From: JANSWY01 sp965243755
GTDB taxonomy: Bacteria > Bacteroidota > Bacteroidia > Cytophagales > Cyclobacteriaceae
Direction: 5' to 3'
DNA length: 64,000 nt
Assembly: GCA_965243755.1 (NCBI GenBank)
Contig: CBDEVW010000003.1
Span: 1,922,001-1,986,000, forward strand
The translations under genes were made by a program, and so were the position numbers. This document shows, in pieces, positions 9,901 to 18,967 of this stretch (its first letter is position 1; the number at the start of each line of letters is the position of its first letter). The notes beneath the pieces are model-generated. The model saw only the letters and a list, made by a program, of their open reading frames with translations, was not told where the DNA came from and ran no database searches.

Positions 9901-10971
9901 TTAATTTTGATTTCTTAGAATATATTTTAGTTTATCTTCGTTATTAATTACCCACTCCAATGTATCCCGTAAACATTGTTCAACACTCAACTTCGGCCTC
10001 CACGAGCTCAAACCACTTATTTTAGTATTGTCAGAAATGTAAATCGGAATATCCGCTTGCCTTTGATCTGGTTCTCCCGAGATATTTAAGGACTTACCTG
10101 TCACCTTTTCGCATAACCATGTTAGTTGCTTCAGTGAAACAGTATTTTCCAACCCACCTCCGACGTTAAAGACCTGTTTATTGAACTTAGAGAAATTATG
10201 TAATTGGATATCTATTAGATTGAATAAGTCATGGATATGAAGAATGTCTCTAGCCTGATTACCACTGCCGTTAAACCCAATATACTTCAACGGCCTCTGC
10301 CAATAGTGGCTAAGTAACCAATGAACTAATATCCCCTGATCAATTTTACCAAACTGACCGGGTCCTGAAATTACTCCACATCGATTAACCACAAGCTCGA
10401 TGTTTCTAAACTGAGCATATTCATGTGCAATTATCTCAGAGGAGAACTTGCAAGCTCCATAAAATGATTTGTAACCGTCTGTTGGAAAATCTTCATTAAT
10501 TCCAATTGAGCTAACACCGTTAACATTTTGGTTCTCGGAAATTCTGAAACCACTCTCCTGTTCGGTTAGGCCCACCTCAAGTAAATGTGGGATCGAGTAA
10601 ACTCTACTGGTTGATAAAAAAATGAATTTTGAATTGTGCTCAGCTGCCAACTCCAACAAATTCAAAGTACCTAACAGGTTCGTATTAATTGGTTTTGCCG
10701 CATTACTATTTATCCCGGATAGTACCGCTGGATCTGCAGATGCGTCAATAATTATTTCGATATTTTTTAATCCTGCAAAATCTTCAACATTTCTAATATC
10801 CCCATGAATGAAGTTTATTCCATTATCAACTAAAAATGGAACATTAATCTCAGAACCTCTTCGCTGTAAGTTGTCAAGAGCGATGACATTGTAGGAGGGG
10901 TATTTAGATTTCAGTTGCTTAGCAATGTAAGATCCTACGAACCCAGCACCTCCAGTAATTAAAATATTCAT
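9901..10971 (-). CDS. NAD-dependent sugar epimerase/dehydratase (SDR)
   Basis: 356 residues. Extended SDR with TGGAGFVG at residues 6-13, DASADP near 76-81, a strand and Ser/Thr site LSTSRVYS near 119-126, and an intact YGACK catalytic pair (Tyr171, Lys175). It abuts the next SDR gene and follows wzt by 16 bases. Inference: the two SDRs act together on one sugar nucleotide, with this one retaining standard chemistry. Confidence 0.85.
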   Translation of the reverse strand: MNILITGGAGFVGSYIAKQLKSKYPSYNVIALDNLQRRGSEINVPFLVDNGINFIHGDIRNVEDFAGLKNIEIIIDASADPAVLSGINSNAAKPINTNLLGTLNLLELAAEHNSKFIFLSTSRVYSIPHLLEVGLTEQESGFRISENQNVNGVSSIGINEDFPTDGYKSFYGACKFSSEIIAHEYAQFRNIELVVNRCGVISGPGQFGKIDQGILVHWLLSHYWQRPLKYIGFNGSGNQARDILHIHDLFNLIDIQLHNFSKFNKQVFNVGGGLENTVSLKQLTWLCEKVTGKSLNISGEPDQRQADIPIYISDNTKISGLSSWRPKLSVEQCLRDTLEWVINNEDKLKYILRNQN

Positions 10972-10987
10972 TGGAATCTTGTTATTA

Positions 10988-12184
10988 TTAATTCATGAAC
11001 TTCCATTGCAATTTTGGACTGATAACCGAACCTGGCGCTCCATCTTCTATTTCAAACTGCAAAGTTACTCCTTCTCCTCTCTTTACAAGGTCTTTAATAT
11101 GATGTAAAACAGAAAATATCTCAATTGTATATTTACCCTTACCTAAAAAGCCAGCTGGTATATCTGCTTTAAGATGAAAATGTCCGAGGTGCTTGAATTG
11201 ATTACTCTTTACATCCCTGGCCCAAGACCAAAACAGCATTCTACCTGAAACATCATAAACTCCAAAACCTACATTAAGTGATTGGTCCTTTTCAAATATT
11301 TCTCCCTCAATCTCTACCCCAATTTGTTGCTGGCTGGTAACCACACCATTCAATATTGACCCATCTTGATTGTGGAGAGAAAATTTATCAAAACTGTGAA
11401 CACTATTTTTATATTCATTCTCTGAGGATCTAACCCAACAGGTTTTTCCTGAAGATGTACTTCCTGAATTAAGATAGGTCGAAACCACTGAAGATACTTC
11501 CCTGCTATCCATCTTCAGTCTGCCACTTTCAAGAAGAATACCTCTATTACATAGTTTTTCTACGGCAGACATGTTGTGGCTTACAAAAAGTACAGTTCTT
11601 CCTTCCTTAGCCACGCCTTCCATTTTACCCAGACACTTCTGTTGAAACGATGCATCTCCAACTGCTAAAACCTCGTCAATAATAAGTACTTCCGGCTCCA
11701 AATGAGCTGCTACTGAAAACGCTAGTCTTACATACATTCCTGAAGAATAGTGTTTTACAGCAGTATGCAGGAATTCATTCACTTCAGCGAATTCTACAAT
11801 TTCATCAAATTTTCTCTTAATTTCATTTCTGGACATTCCCAATATTGTCCCATTTAGAAAAATATTTTCCTTTCCTGATAATTCAGGATGAAAGCCCGTA
11901 CCAACTTCCAGTAAAGAAGAAACTCTTCCATTCATAATTACCCTCCCTTCACTGGGATGAGTGATTCTGGAAAGAATCTTCAAAAGTGTAGACTTTCCCG
12001 CTCCATTTTTCCCAATAATTCCAACTACTTCACCCTCATTTATATCGAAATTTATATTCCTTAGTGCCCAAAAATCTTGACCAGCTGATTTTTGCCTAAA
12101 TAAACCCGAAATAGTTTCCTGTAATCCAGATTTCCTTGATGCACCCAGCCGATACTTTTTACCAATATTCTCTACTAAAATCAT
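10988..12184 (-). CDS. wzt: Polysaccharide ABC exporter, ATP-binding subunit Wzt with C-terminal glycan-binding domain
   Basis: 398 residues. The nucleotide-binding domain fills residues 1 to about 245, with Walker A GKNGAGKST (58-66), an ABC signature YSSGMYVRL (146-154) and Walker B VLIIDE (166-171). Residues from about 250 to 398 form a beta-rich extension of the Wzt C-terminal type, which in known O-antigen systems recognises the capped end of the glycan before export. It starts 2 bases after the permease stop, as expected for an exporter pair. The presence of this extension predicts a terminally modified glycan, which fits the methyltransferases downstream. Confidence 0.92.
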   Translation of the reverse strand: MILVENIGKKYRLGASRKSGLQETISGLFRQKSAGQDFWALRNINFDINEGEVVGIIGKNGAGKSTLLKILSRITHPSEGRVIMNGRVSSLLEVGTGFHPELSGKENIFLNGTILGMSRNEIKRKFDEIVEFAEVNEFLHTAVKHYSSGMYVRLAFSVAAHLEPEVLIIDEVLAVGDASFQQKCLGKMEGVAKEGRTVLFVSHNMSAVEKLCNRGILLESGRLKMDSREVSSVVSTYLNSGSTSSGKTCWVRSSENEYKNSVHSFDKFSLHNQDGSILNGVVTSQQQIGVEIEGEIFEKDQSLNVGFGVYDVSGRMLFWSWARDVKSNQFKHLGHFHLKADIPAGFLGKGKYTIEIFSVLHHIKDLVKRGEGVTLQFEIEDGAPGSVISPKLQWKFMN

Positions 12185-12186
12185 GA

Positions 12187-13014
12187 CTATAAAATATCAG
12201 GCATAACTTTTTCTACCTTTCTGAAATAAAACAATCCAGAAACAAAAAGAATAATCCCAATTCCAAATGAAATAAAACTAAAAATATGTGGTTGCTCTGT
12301 TCCAAAAAAGGACCATCTCGCCCCTTCTATTACACCAACCATTGGATTTATATAGTAGGCTGCACCTATCCATTTAGGAAGCCTTTCTGTGATGAGACTT
12401 GCAGGAAAGGCGACTGGTGTAGCATAAAGTCCAAATTGAAGAACAAATGGGATAATGTGTTGAAAATCCCTAAATCGAACAGTTAACGCACTAACCCATA
12501 TTCCAACTCCAAGCGATACAATTATGTTCGCTAATATAAATACCGGAATAAGGAGAAGGTTTGATTTTATAGGGTTGTCGTAATAAATCATAAGCACCAC
12601 TAATAAAAATATTACCACTGCATAATCAACTAACCCAACAAAAGCTTTGCTGACTGGAATAATCACTCTGGGAAAGTATATTTTCTTAACCATGTTTTGT
12701 GCTGCAACAAGTGATTGGCCACTTTGACCAACAACGAAAGAAAAGAGAGTCCATGCACTAATTCCAGATAGCGCAAATAAGGGATAGGGTACACTTCCTG
12801 TATCCACATTTATGGCTTTACCAAATATCAATACAAATATCAGCAAGGTTGCAATTGGCTGAAATGCAGCCCAAATAAGACCTAGATAGGTCTGTGCATA
12901 CCTTACTCGTATATCCCGATAAGCCAAAATAAGAAATAAGTCTTTGTAGTTTTTAATTTCACTTAAATTAAGACTTAACCGCTTATTATTTGAGTCAATT
13001 ACTATTTTAGACAT
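12187..13014 (-). CDS. wzm: Polysaccharide ABC exporter, permease subunit Wzm
   Basis: 275 residues with about six hydrophobic segments and the ABC2-type pattern: a cytoplasmic start, then YRDIRVRYAQTYLGLIWA (interfacial coupling helix) before the first membrane span, and a final helix near IGIILFVSGLFYF. Forms the inner-membrane channel with Wzt for undecaprenyl-linked glycan export. Its first codons overlap in another frame the end of a 37-residue ORF (13002-13115). Confidence 0.92.
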   Translation of the reverse strand: MSKIVIDSNNKRLSLNLSEIKNYKDLFLILAYRDIRVRYAQTYLGLIWAAFQPIATLLIFVLIFGKAINVDTGSVPYPLFALSGISAWTLFSFVVGQSGQSLVAAQNMVKKIYFPRVIIPVSKAFVGLVDYAVVIFLLVVLMIYYDNPIKSNLLLIPVFILANIIVSLGVGIWVSALTVRFRDFQHIIPFVLQFGLYATPVAFPASLITERLPKWIGAAYYINPMVGVIEGARWSFFGTEQPHIFSFISFGIGIILFVSGLFYFRKVEKVMPDIL

Positions 13015-13115
13015 ACTACAGTTCTGGGATTTAATGAGTTGATAAGATTCTTCAAAACCGATCCTAATGAATTTAGTTGATTCCAGTCACGTCTATAAAG
13101 CTTAGTTACACTCAT
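13002..13115 (-). CDS. Possible small ORF (37 residues) overlapping wzm start
   Basis: ATG start at 13115 within an ATGA overlap with the stop of the preceding small ORF; stop TAG at 13004-13002 lies inside the first codons of wzm. The product starts MSVTKLYRRDWNQL and is basic, without recognisable domain or membrane segment. The chain of overlaps (small ORF, small ORF, wzm) is what translational coupling looks like, but the product is short enough to be chance. It could also be a leader that tunes wzm translation, or a relic. Confidence 0.3.
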   Translation of the reverse strand: MSVTKLYRRDWNQLNSLGSVLKNLINSLNPRTVVCLK

Positions 13116-13261
13116 GAATTTTCCTTGGGCCAATCCGGTTTTGTGTTGTCAAAGATATACTCTGGTTGAAAAAGAAAGCAGGCTTTCCAGTGTACTAATT
13201 CTGTCATTGATTTGTCGTCACAAGCATTAGCAAGTTCAAAATAGTAGTACTTTCGCATCAT
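13112..13261 (-). CDS. Possible small ORF (49 residues) between SDR and wzm
   Basis: ATG at 13261 (a second ATG follows at once), stop TGA at 13114-13112. The product begins MMRKYYYFELANACDD and ends PDWPKENS, with ordinary amino-acid use and a Trp/Phe/Tyr-rich middle. The frame stays open 15 codons upstream of the ATG to 13306, so it could be the end of a decayed longer gene, such as a former cluster gene lost between the SDR and wzm. No family recognised. Together with the next ORF it accounts for most of the 325-base gap 13015-13339; nothing else is visible there. Confidence 0.35.
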   Translation of the reverse strand: MMRKYYYFELANACDDKSMTELVHWKACFLFQPEYIFDNTKPDWPKENS

Positions 13262-13339
13262 ATGTACATAGGCTAAATAAGCACAACGCCCAATAATTTG
13301 TAGCAGTCAATGCTCCTTCCATCCTTCAAATATAACCGA

Positions 13340-14317
13340 TTAAACCACCAACGAATTTTTATTTGCCAACAAAGTAGTTATCGATTCTTCTGTGAGGGTG
13401 TCAACAGCATCACTTGAATAACCCTGACTTTCAACCGGAATAGATTGATAAGCATCTAGCGCAGCGTTTATTGAAATGTCTGAACCCAAAATCAGATAAA
13501 ACGCTGCATTTTCATAGAGGCATGTAATCTCCTTATCCCCGACCAATTTCTCATGCATCTTTTCAAATTTCCTCAGCCCAATAATTTCATGTCTGCAATT
13601 AGGTGCAACTGCGCTCGCTAAATCGGTAATTTTAAAAGCTTTCCATTTCGGTATAAATATTTCCCCGCCTCTCATTTTCTCCAGGCCATATAATACAGCT
13701 TCAGCTCCCTGCTGGAGACCTCCGCAAAACCTTGTGATGCCAGGATCTGTTATTGGTAAAACGCCTGTCGCTTTCAATTGACTAAAAAGGGGTACAACAG
13801 AACCCGAAGACCCTAATAAATTCCCCAATCTCACTATACTGCATATTTTTGAATGCTCAGAGGCCTTCAGAAAGAGCTTTTCACCAGCCTGCTTAGAATT
13901 ACCATAGACTGAAACCGGTTCTACTGCCTTATCAGAAGATATGAACAATGCCCTGGATACATTTGAATGTTTTATCGCCTTGATCACGTGCTGCGTGCCC
14001 AAAACATTGGTCTTATAACATTCATTTGGATGTTCTTCACAGGCCCCCACCTGTTTCATGGCTGCCCCATGAATGACCATATGCATACCGTCCATTGCCT
14101 CTTCCAGTCTGTCATAGTCCCTTATGTCACCAATCATAAACTCCACCCGATCTGAAAATTCCCGAAACTGGAATTTCATTTGTTGGTGCTTTAATTCATC
14201 TCTACTGAATATCCTAATCGACCTGATGCCAGGATACCTCGAGAGCAGAAGTTTTGTTACTGCTTGCCCCAAAGATCCTGTTCCTCCGGTGATTAATATT
14301 GATTGGTCATTAAACAT
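13340..14317 (-). CDS. UDP-GlcNAc 4,6-dehydratase-like SDR (FlaA1/CapE family)
   Basis: 325 residues. Polysaccharide-biosynthesis SDR: TGGTGSLG at residues 10-17, FSRDELKHQQMKFQF (residues 37-51, typical of the UDP-HexNAc 4,6-dehydratase family after the second strand), HGAAMKQV near 83-90 and YGNSK (Tyr138, Lys142). Known relatives (PseB, CapE, FlaA1) dehydrate UDP-N-acetylglucosamine to a 4-keto-6-deoxy sugar. As the first gene of the minus-strand cluster it would commit UDP-GlcNAc to a deoxy-aminosugar used by the downstream enzymes. A -7-like element lies only 5 bases before the ATG. Confidence 0.88.
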   Translation of the reverse strand: MFNDQSILITGGTGSLGQAVTKLLLSRYPGIRSIRIFSRDELKHQQMKFQFREFSDRVEFMIGDIRDYDRLEEAMDGMHMVIHGAAMKQVGACEEHPNECYKTNVLGTQHVIKAIKHSNVSRALFISSDKAVEPVSVYGNSKQAGEKLFLKASEHSKICSIVRLGNLLGSSGSVVPLFSQLKATGVLPITDPGITRFCGGLQQGAEAVLYGLEKMRGGEIFIPKWKAFKITDLASAVAPNCRHEIIGLRKFEKMHEKLVGDKEITCLYENAAFYLILGSDISINAALDAYQSIPVESQGYSSDAVDTLTEESITTLLANKNSLVV

Positions 14318-14322
14318 AAATT

Positions 14323-14330
14323 CAAAAATA
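14323..14330 (-). promoter_or_regulatory. Candidate -7 promoter element of the glycan cluster
   Basis: TATTTTTG on the minus strand fits the Bacteroidota -7 consensus TAnnTTTG and ends 5 bases before the ATG at 14317. No TTTG is visible at the expected -33 position, so support is limited. If used, the mRNA would be leaderless or nearly so. Confidence 0.35.
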
Positions 14331-14523
14331 GAGAGGAAATATTAGAATCCGGGATCTTGGAATTAGAATTTCTGGTTGCTGCTATTCCTGAGGATTTTAA
14401 GCCTGATAATATCAAACATCTTATAAATCACATTTACGCAACAAATATTTTATGGGTAACTCAATAAATACCTTATGACCTTGCAAAAAATACTTAATTT
14501 CGGTCCCTGATTGAAATTCATTT

Positions 14524-15600
14524 ATGAAGATTCTGTTTGTTTGCCCATACCCCCTGGACGAAGCACCATCCCAACGGTTTCGTTTCGAGCAATACTTTAA
14601 TTCACTAAATGAAAAGGGGGTAAAGTATGACATCAAACCTTTTATCAATTCTCAAACCTGGAAAATCCTTTATAAGAAAGGACACCTCTTCAAAAAAGTA
14701 ATTGGAATCCTCTCGGGCTTCCGTGGGAGGTTTGCTTTAATGTTTGCTTCTTACAAATACAATTACATCTTTATTCACCGGGAGGCTTCCCCAATAGGTC
14801 CACCATTCTTTGAATGGTTCGTATCAAAAGTGTGGAGAAAAAAGATAATCTATGACTTTGATGATGCCATTTGGCTACCAAATACATCATCCTCCAATCG
14901 AATTGTCAGTGGTATCAAACATCATAGCAAGGTTCGGAAAATTTGTGGGTGGGCACATAGGGTTAGCGTTGGCAATTCCTATTTAAAGGACTATGCCCGC
15001 TCATTTAATGATCATGTGGTGATCAACCCTACTACTATTGACACAGAAAACCTTCACAACCCATCTTTGGCCAGCAAGCCCAAAAATGAAGAATTTACTA
15101 TTGGCTGGACAGGTACACACAGCACACTCAGATACCTCAAAACCCTACTTCCTGTCCTGGATCAGCTTAATAAAGAAGTGAAATTTCGTTTTTTGATCAT
15201 TTCAAATCAGGATCCCAAACTGAAAAGAAAATACATTCAATATATTCCATGGAATAAGGATACTGAAATAGCCGATTTGTCTCAAATGGACGTGGGTGTT
15301 ATGCCACTGGAAGATGATCAGTGGGCCCGCGGGAAATGTGGATTTAAGGCTTTACAGTACATGGCATTGGAGATACCTGCGCTGGTTTCACCGGTGGGAG
15401 TAAATAAGGAAATAGTGGACCATGGAGAGAATGGATTCATTTGTCATACACCGGAAGACTGGCATGATAATATCAGGGTCCTTATGGCAAATCGTGATGC
15501 TATCAAAAGATTTGGGAAAGCAGGGAGAGAAAAAGTGATCCACCACTATTCAGTTTCCTCCAATACAAATAACTATTTAAGTCTTTTCGATATTAAATAA
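14524..15600 (+). CDS. Family 4 glycosyltransferase
   Basis: 358 residues. The N-terminus MKILFVCPYPLDEAPSQR is a GT-B Rossmann start; the middle has IYDFDDAIWLP and FTIGWTGTHS, and the C-terminal half has KCGFKALQYMALEIPAL, where the GT4 donor-binding region lies. It is transcribed divergently from the glycan cluster across a 206-base gap (14318-14523). By context a glycan glycosyltransferase; substrate unknown. Confidence 0.85.
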   Translation: MKILFVCPYPLDEAPSQRFRFEQYFNSLNEKGVKYDIKPFINSQTWKILYKKGHLFKKVIGILSGFRGRFALMFASYKYNYIFIHREASPIGPPFFEWFVSKVWRKKIIYDFDDAIWLPNTSSSNRIVSGIKHHSKVRKICGWAHRVSVGNSYLKDYARSFNDHVVINPTTIDTENLHNPSLASKPKNEEFTIGWTGTHSTLRYLKTLLPVLDQLNKEVKFRFLIISNQDPKLKRKYIQYIPWNKDTEIADLSQMDVGVMPLEDDQWARGKCGFKALQYMALEIPALVSPVGVNKEIVDHGENGFICHTPEDWHDNIRVLMANRDAIKRFGKAGREKVIHHYSVSSNTNNYLSLFDIK

Positions 15601-15613
15601 GACTGAAAGTGTG

Positions 15614-16834
15614 CTAAAGTGATTTCAATCCTTCTTTCGCCCGATTATAGGAGGAGCTGCCACGCTTACTGTGTTTTTTAGCAAGCTTGTAATACTCTTT
15701 CGCTTTATCCTTGTTGCCTTTCTCTCTAAATATATCCGCTGAGTGAATCAGTGAGAAGTGATAATATCCCTGATGAGTAACTCCCAGCACTTCAGTGAAG
15801 TAAATACACTTTTCATAATATTTCAATGCTTCGTCATCATTGCCTCTTAATTCATGGATGTGCCCAAGAAAGAAGCTGGCGTACCTTCCGGATTGCTCCT
15901 CATATCCAACCATTGCGCTATCAATTTTCGCCAGTATTTCCTCAGATTCCACAATCGCCTGATTGTATTTGCCTGTGGAGTAAAGGAGCCGTGCATAAAA
16001 CCTGTGAAAGTAAGAATTATCAGGGAACGTTTCATGTAGATACTTTGCCTGATACAAAGCCCGGTCACGATCCTGTTTTTCCCTGGCTAAAATCCTCATC
16101 AAAAAATATTGCGCCTCGGTTCTGGTATAAAATGCATTGGTTGATACCTCCTTCAACTGCTGTATCCCAAGATCTTTATCTCCTTCAGGCAGGAACCACA
16201 TCAGTGGTTTTAATAGTGGATATTCTTCATCGGCTATCACAGCATAGTAATTGAATAACGCATCCCCAAATAGGATCTCCGGGCTGTAGTCTGTGTACTG
16301 CTTGCACTCTTCCAGGTATTTCAAAGCATTCCTACCAGTTCTGGCTGCTTTTGTCCATTCTTTTCGATCGGAATACAATCTGGACTGAAAACCATATGTA
16401 GCTGCCAGAAAGAAAGCTCCTTCTATCTTGTTGTCAACATCGTAAAGTCTCTTTGCCAATACTAATGAGGTATCCATATAGGCCAGAAACTCCTTATCAT
16501 ATTCAGCTCCCCGCATATAGGGGATCATTCGCCAATAGTAATTGAGTCCCAGTAAAAAGTACGGTAGCGGATGCCAACCATATTTGCGTTTGAGGTGGTG
16601 AAACTGACTCTCCGATCTTCTGAACTTAAAATTATACAGGTCATTGATGCCATCTGTGGCCTCTAGCTGTATATTAATATCTAATAATAGATTATGAACG
16701 GAATCAGGTTTCTGGCCATTTTGAGCATGGATATCGGTAAATCCTGCCACTAAAAAAATGACCAGCGCTACGAAAATTGGAGTATTCCTCATAAGATTTT
16801 TACTTCGCATGTTGCATTGACTTGCAATATCCAT
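15614..16834 (-). CDS. Secreted TPR-repeat protein of unknown function
   Basis: Up to 406 residues. A hydrophobic signal segment (IFVALVIFLVAGF) ends at an Ala-Gln site (IHAQ), suggesting export. The rest is helical with several TPR-like repeats (for example PDNSYFHRFYARLLYSTGKY and the repeat around GNDDEALKYYEKC). Met9 (16810) or Met15 (16792) give a more typical signal peptide than Met1, so the true start may be one of these. It converges with the GT4 gene at 15600. TPR proteins of this kind often serve as periplasmic or outer-membrane scaffolds; no specific role can be assigned. Confidence 0.7.
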   Translation of the reverse strand: MDIASQCNMRSKNLMRNTPIFVALVIFLVAGFTDIHAQNGQKPDSVHNLLLDINIQLEATDGINDLYNFKFRRSESQFHHLKRKYGWHPLPYFLLGLNYYWRMIPYMRGAEYDKEFLAYMDTSLVLAKRLYDVDNKIEGAFFLAATYGFQSRLYSDRKEWTKAARTGRNALKYLEECKQYTDYSPEILFGDALFNYYAVIADEEYPLLKPLMWFLPEGDKDLGIQQLKEVSTNAFYTRTEAQYFLMRILAREKQDRDRALYQAKYLHETFPDNSYFHRFYARLLYSTGKYNQAIVESEEILAKIDSAMVGYEEQSGRYASFFLGHIHELRGNDDEALKYYEKCIYFTEVLGVTHQGYYHFSLIHSADIFREKGNKDKAKEYYKLAKKHSKRGSSSYNRAKEGLKSL

Positions 16835-16987
16835 TCCACAATGGACGAGTACAAAAAACGATCAGCTTCATTGGAAAATGTATCGCTTCCAAAATAACCC
16901 TAAATACTTGATACTTTTGTGCTTTGTCCTTTTGTATAGAATCCAAAAGCATAATCCAGGTTTTAAATTTTTAGTAAAAATACGGCA

Positions 16988-17638
16988 GTGAAACAGAAAC
17001 AGTTCAACATTCAAAAGAAATTTACACAGGAATGGTTCGATTTTAACCCAATTCTTCTTTTTCTTGTTTTATGCTTGCTCGCCTTTCTCATAGTGTACCT
17101 CAAAAAATCATTTCTCATCAATGAATTAGCTGCCTTCGAAATATTAGAGGAACGTGGAGAAATGGGGGTCTTCAATATATTCTACTCCCTGCAATACTTT
17201 ACAATACCAGTATTCTATCTGTATAAACTAACGCTCACCTCATTTTTATTATGGGTGGGTTGCTTTATGTTTGGCTATAAGCTTTCATTCAAAGTACTAT
17301 GGAAGCTTATTCTCCTGTTGGAAACATGGTTTCTGATCCCGGAATTGGTCAAACTTTTTTGGTTTTTAGGGATCGAATCGCAACCTGATTATTGGGATAT
17401 CAAAGCATTTTACCCTTTGTCACTCATGCATTTTTTCGACTATCAGGACATCCAAAACAGGTGGCATTATATCCTCAAGGCACTAAATCTTTTCGAGGTT
17501 GTTTACTGGTTCATGATGGTTTATGGCATTTACTTTTTATCTGGTAAAAAGCTTTCTTATGCTTACGCCATAGTGTTTTCAAGCTATGTGCTTTTCTTTT
17601 TCATCTGGCTACTTTATTACCTGCTAAGCTATGGATAA
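16988..17638 (+). CDS. Integral membrane protein of unknown function
   Basis: 216 residues from a GTG start. About five hydrophobic segments (for example ILLFLVLCLLAFLIVYL at the N-terminus and the C-terminal ending VLFFFIWLLYYLLSYG). No recognised family; the pattern recalls small Yip1-like membrane proteins, but I do not rely on this. TACTTTTG at 16912-16919, a -7-like element, lies 68 bases upstream. The 3' end overlaps the convergent MATE gene by 15 bases. Confidence 0.65.
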   Translation: MKQKQFNIQKKFTQEWFDFNPILLFLVLCLLAFLIVYLKKSFLINELAAFEILEERGEMGVFNIFYSLQYFTIPVFYLYKLTLTSFLLWVGCFMFGYKLSFKVLWKLILLLETWFLIPELVKLFWFLGIESQPDYWDIKAFYPLSLMHFFDYQDIQNRWHYILKALNLFEVVYWFMMVYGIYFLSGKKLSYAYAIVFSSYVLFFFIWLLYYLLSYG

Positions 17639-18967
17639 CAGGTAATCCTCATTAGTAAGTTTTCTAAACCTCAGGATATGTAGGATTGCAGCTACAGTCA
17701 ATCCGGTAAGCAAGCCAATCCAAATACCAAGTAGTTCAAATCCGAAAACAAAAGCTGTCAAATACCCCACAGGAATAGCGCCACACCAATATGCAAGAAT
17801 TGTAACCAGTGTCGGGACTTTCACATCACTAATGCCTCTCAATGCTCCCAATCCCACTACCTGCAACCCATCAGAAACCTGATAAAATGCCACCACAATA
17901 AATATTGGAGCAGCCAACCTGATTACCTCATCATTATTAACATAAAGTGCAGGGATAGAATGATTAAAAACAATGAAGATCAGGCAACAGGTGAACATAA
18001 ATGTACTGACCATCATCATGCAGGAGAACCCAGCCTTTCTGAGGTCCGACCAATTATGTGCTCCTAAGAAATTTCCTACCCGGATTGTCGCAGAGGCAGA
18101 AATTCCAGTGGCAATCATATAGGTAACTGCTGACACATTCAGACAAATCTGATGTGCTGCCTGGGGAATAGCTCCCAACCAGCCGGCCATGATCGATGAA
18201 AAACTAAAGGCACTCACCTCAAAGGCAAGCTGCAATCCCGATGGAATTCCCACTGCCGTGAGCTTTCTTAGTTCTGCCCGCGTAAAGGCAATTGATGTAA
18301 ACTCTTTCCAATAATTTTGAAATTTTTTAATCCACATGAAATATGCGGCGATCAGCACTGCCATTATCACCCGACTTATTAAAGTAGCCCATCCCGCACC
18401 ATTCAAACCCATAGGTTCCATGCCCAAATGACCAAAAATAAGCACATAATTTAACCCCACATTGATCAAATTGGACAGGATTGAAATGACCATCATAGGT
18501 TTAGTTATCGCCAGTCCTTCCAGAAACTGTCTGAAGTGCTGAAAAACCATCAGAGGGAAAATTGAGGCCCCAGTGATCATCAAATAGGGCACTGCCAATT
18601 CAGAAACTGATTGGTCTTGTCCCAGAAAAAACAGGACTGGTGCAACACCAGCGACCAGCATTGCCAAAACCATTCCTGCACCACCATTTAAAATCAACCC
18701 ATGCTTGAAAATTACTGAGAGTTGCTTCTGATCTTTCTTTCCATTGGCATTTGCCACCGGTGGCGTTACTCCATAGGAAACTCCAATTCCAAATAATAAT
18801 GCAATATGCAATATTCCACCAGCCAGTGCCGATGCTGCCAATGGAATCGCTCCCACCTGTCCCACCATGGCACTGTCTGCTACACTTACCATTATATGCC
18901 CTAACTGACTAAGGACAACCGGAACGGCCAGGTTAAAAGTCTTTTTAAAATGGGTGTTGTAGTTCAT
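17624..18967 (-). CDS. MATE-family multidrug/toxin efflux protein
   Basis: 447 residues, about twelve hydrophobic helices, and the MATE pattern near the start: LAVPVVLSQLGHIMVSVADSAMVG, then a second half that repeats the motif (LAFEVSAFSFSSIMAGWLGA). NorM-like Na+ or H+ antiporters expel cationic drugs. Its ATG follows the Nudix stop directly (TAGATG), so it is co-translated with the Nudix gene. Confidence 0.93.
   Translation of the reverse strand: MNYNTHFKKTFNLAVPVVLSQLGHIMVSVADSAMVGQVGAIPLAASALAGGILHIALLFGIGVSYGVTPPVANANGKKDQKQLSVIFKHGLILNGGAGMVLAMLVAGVAPVLFFLGQDQSVSELAVPYLMITGASIFPLMVFQHFRQFLEGLAITKPMMVISILSNLINVGLNYVLIFGHLGMEPMGLNGAGWATLISRVIMAVLIAAYFMWIKKFQNYWKEFTSIAFTRAELRKLTAVGIPSGLQLAFEVSAFSFSSIMAGWLGAIPQAAHQICLNVSAVTYMIATGISASATIRVGNFLGAHNWSDLRKAGFSCMMMVSTFMFTCCLIFIVFNHSIPALYVNNDEVIRLAAPIFIVVAFYQVSDGLQVVGLGALRGISDVKVPTLVTILAYWCGAIPVGYLTAFVFGFELLGIWIGLLTGLTVAAILHILRFRKLTNEDYLLSIA

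Noticed and set aside
1..14317. Possible Wzx/Wzy-dependent pathway
   Set aside because: No flippase or polymerase gene is seen; the Wzm/Wzt pair explains export.
15826..16254. 142-codon plus-strand ORF in the TPR gene
   Set aside because: Antisense of TPR repeats; composition is atypical (many Cys, His, Pro) and no motif is present.
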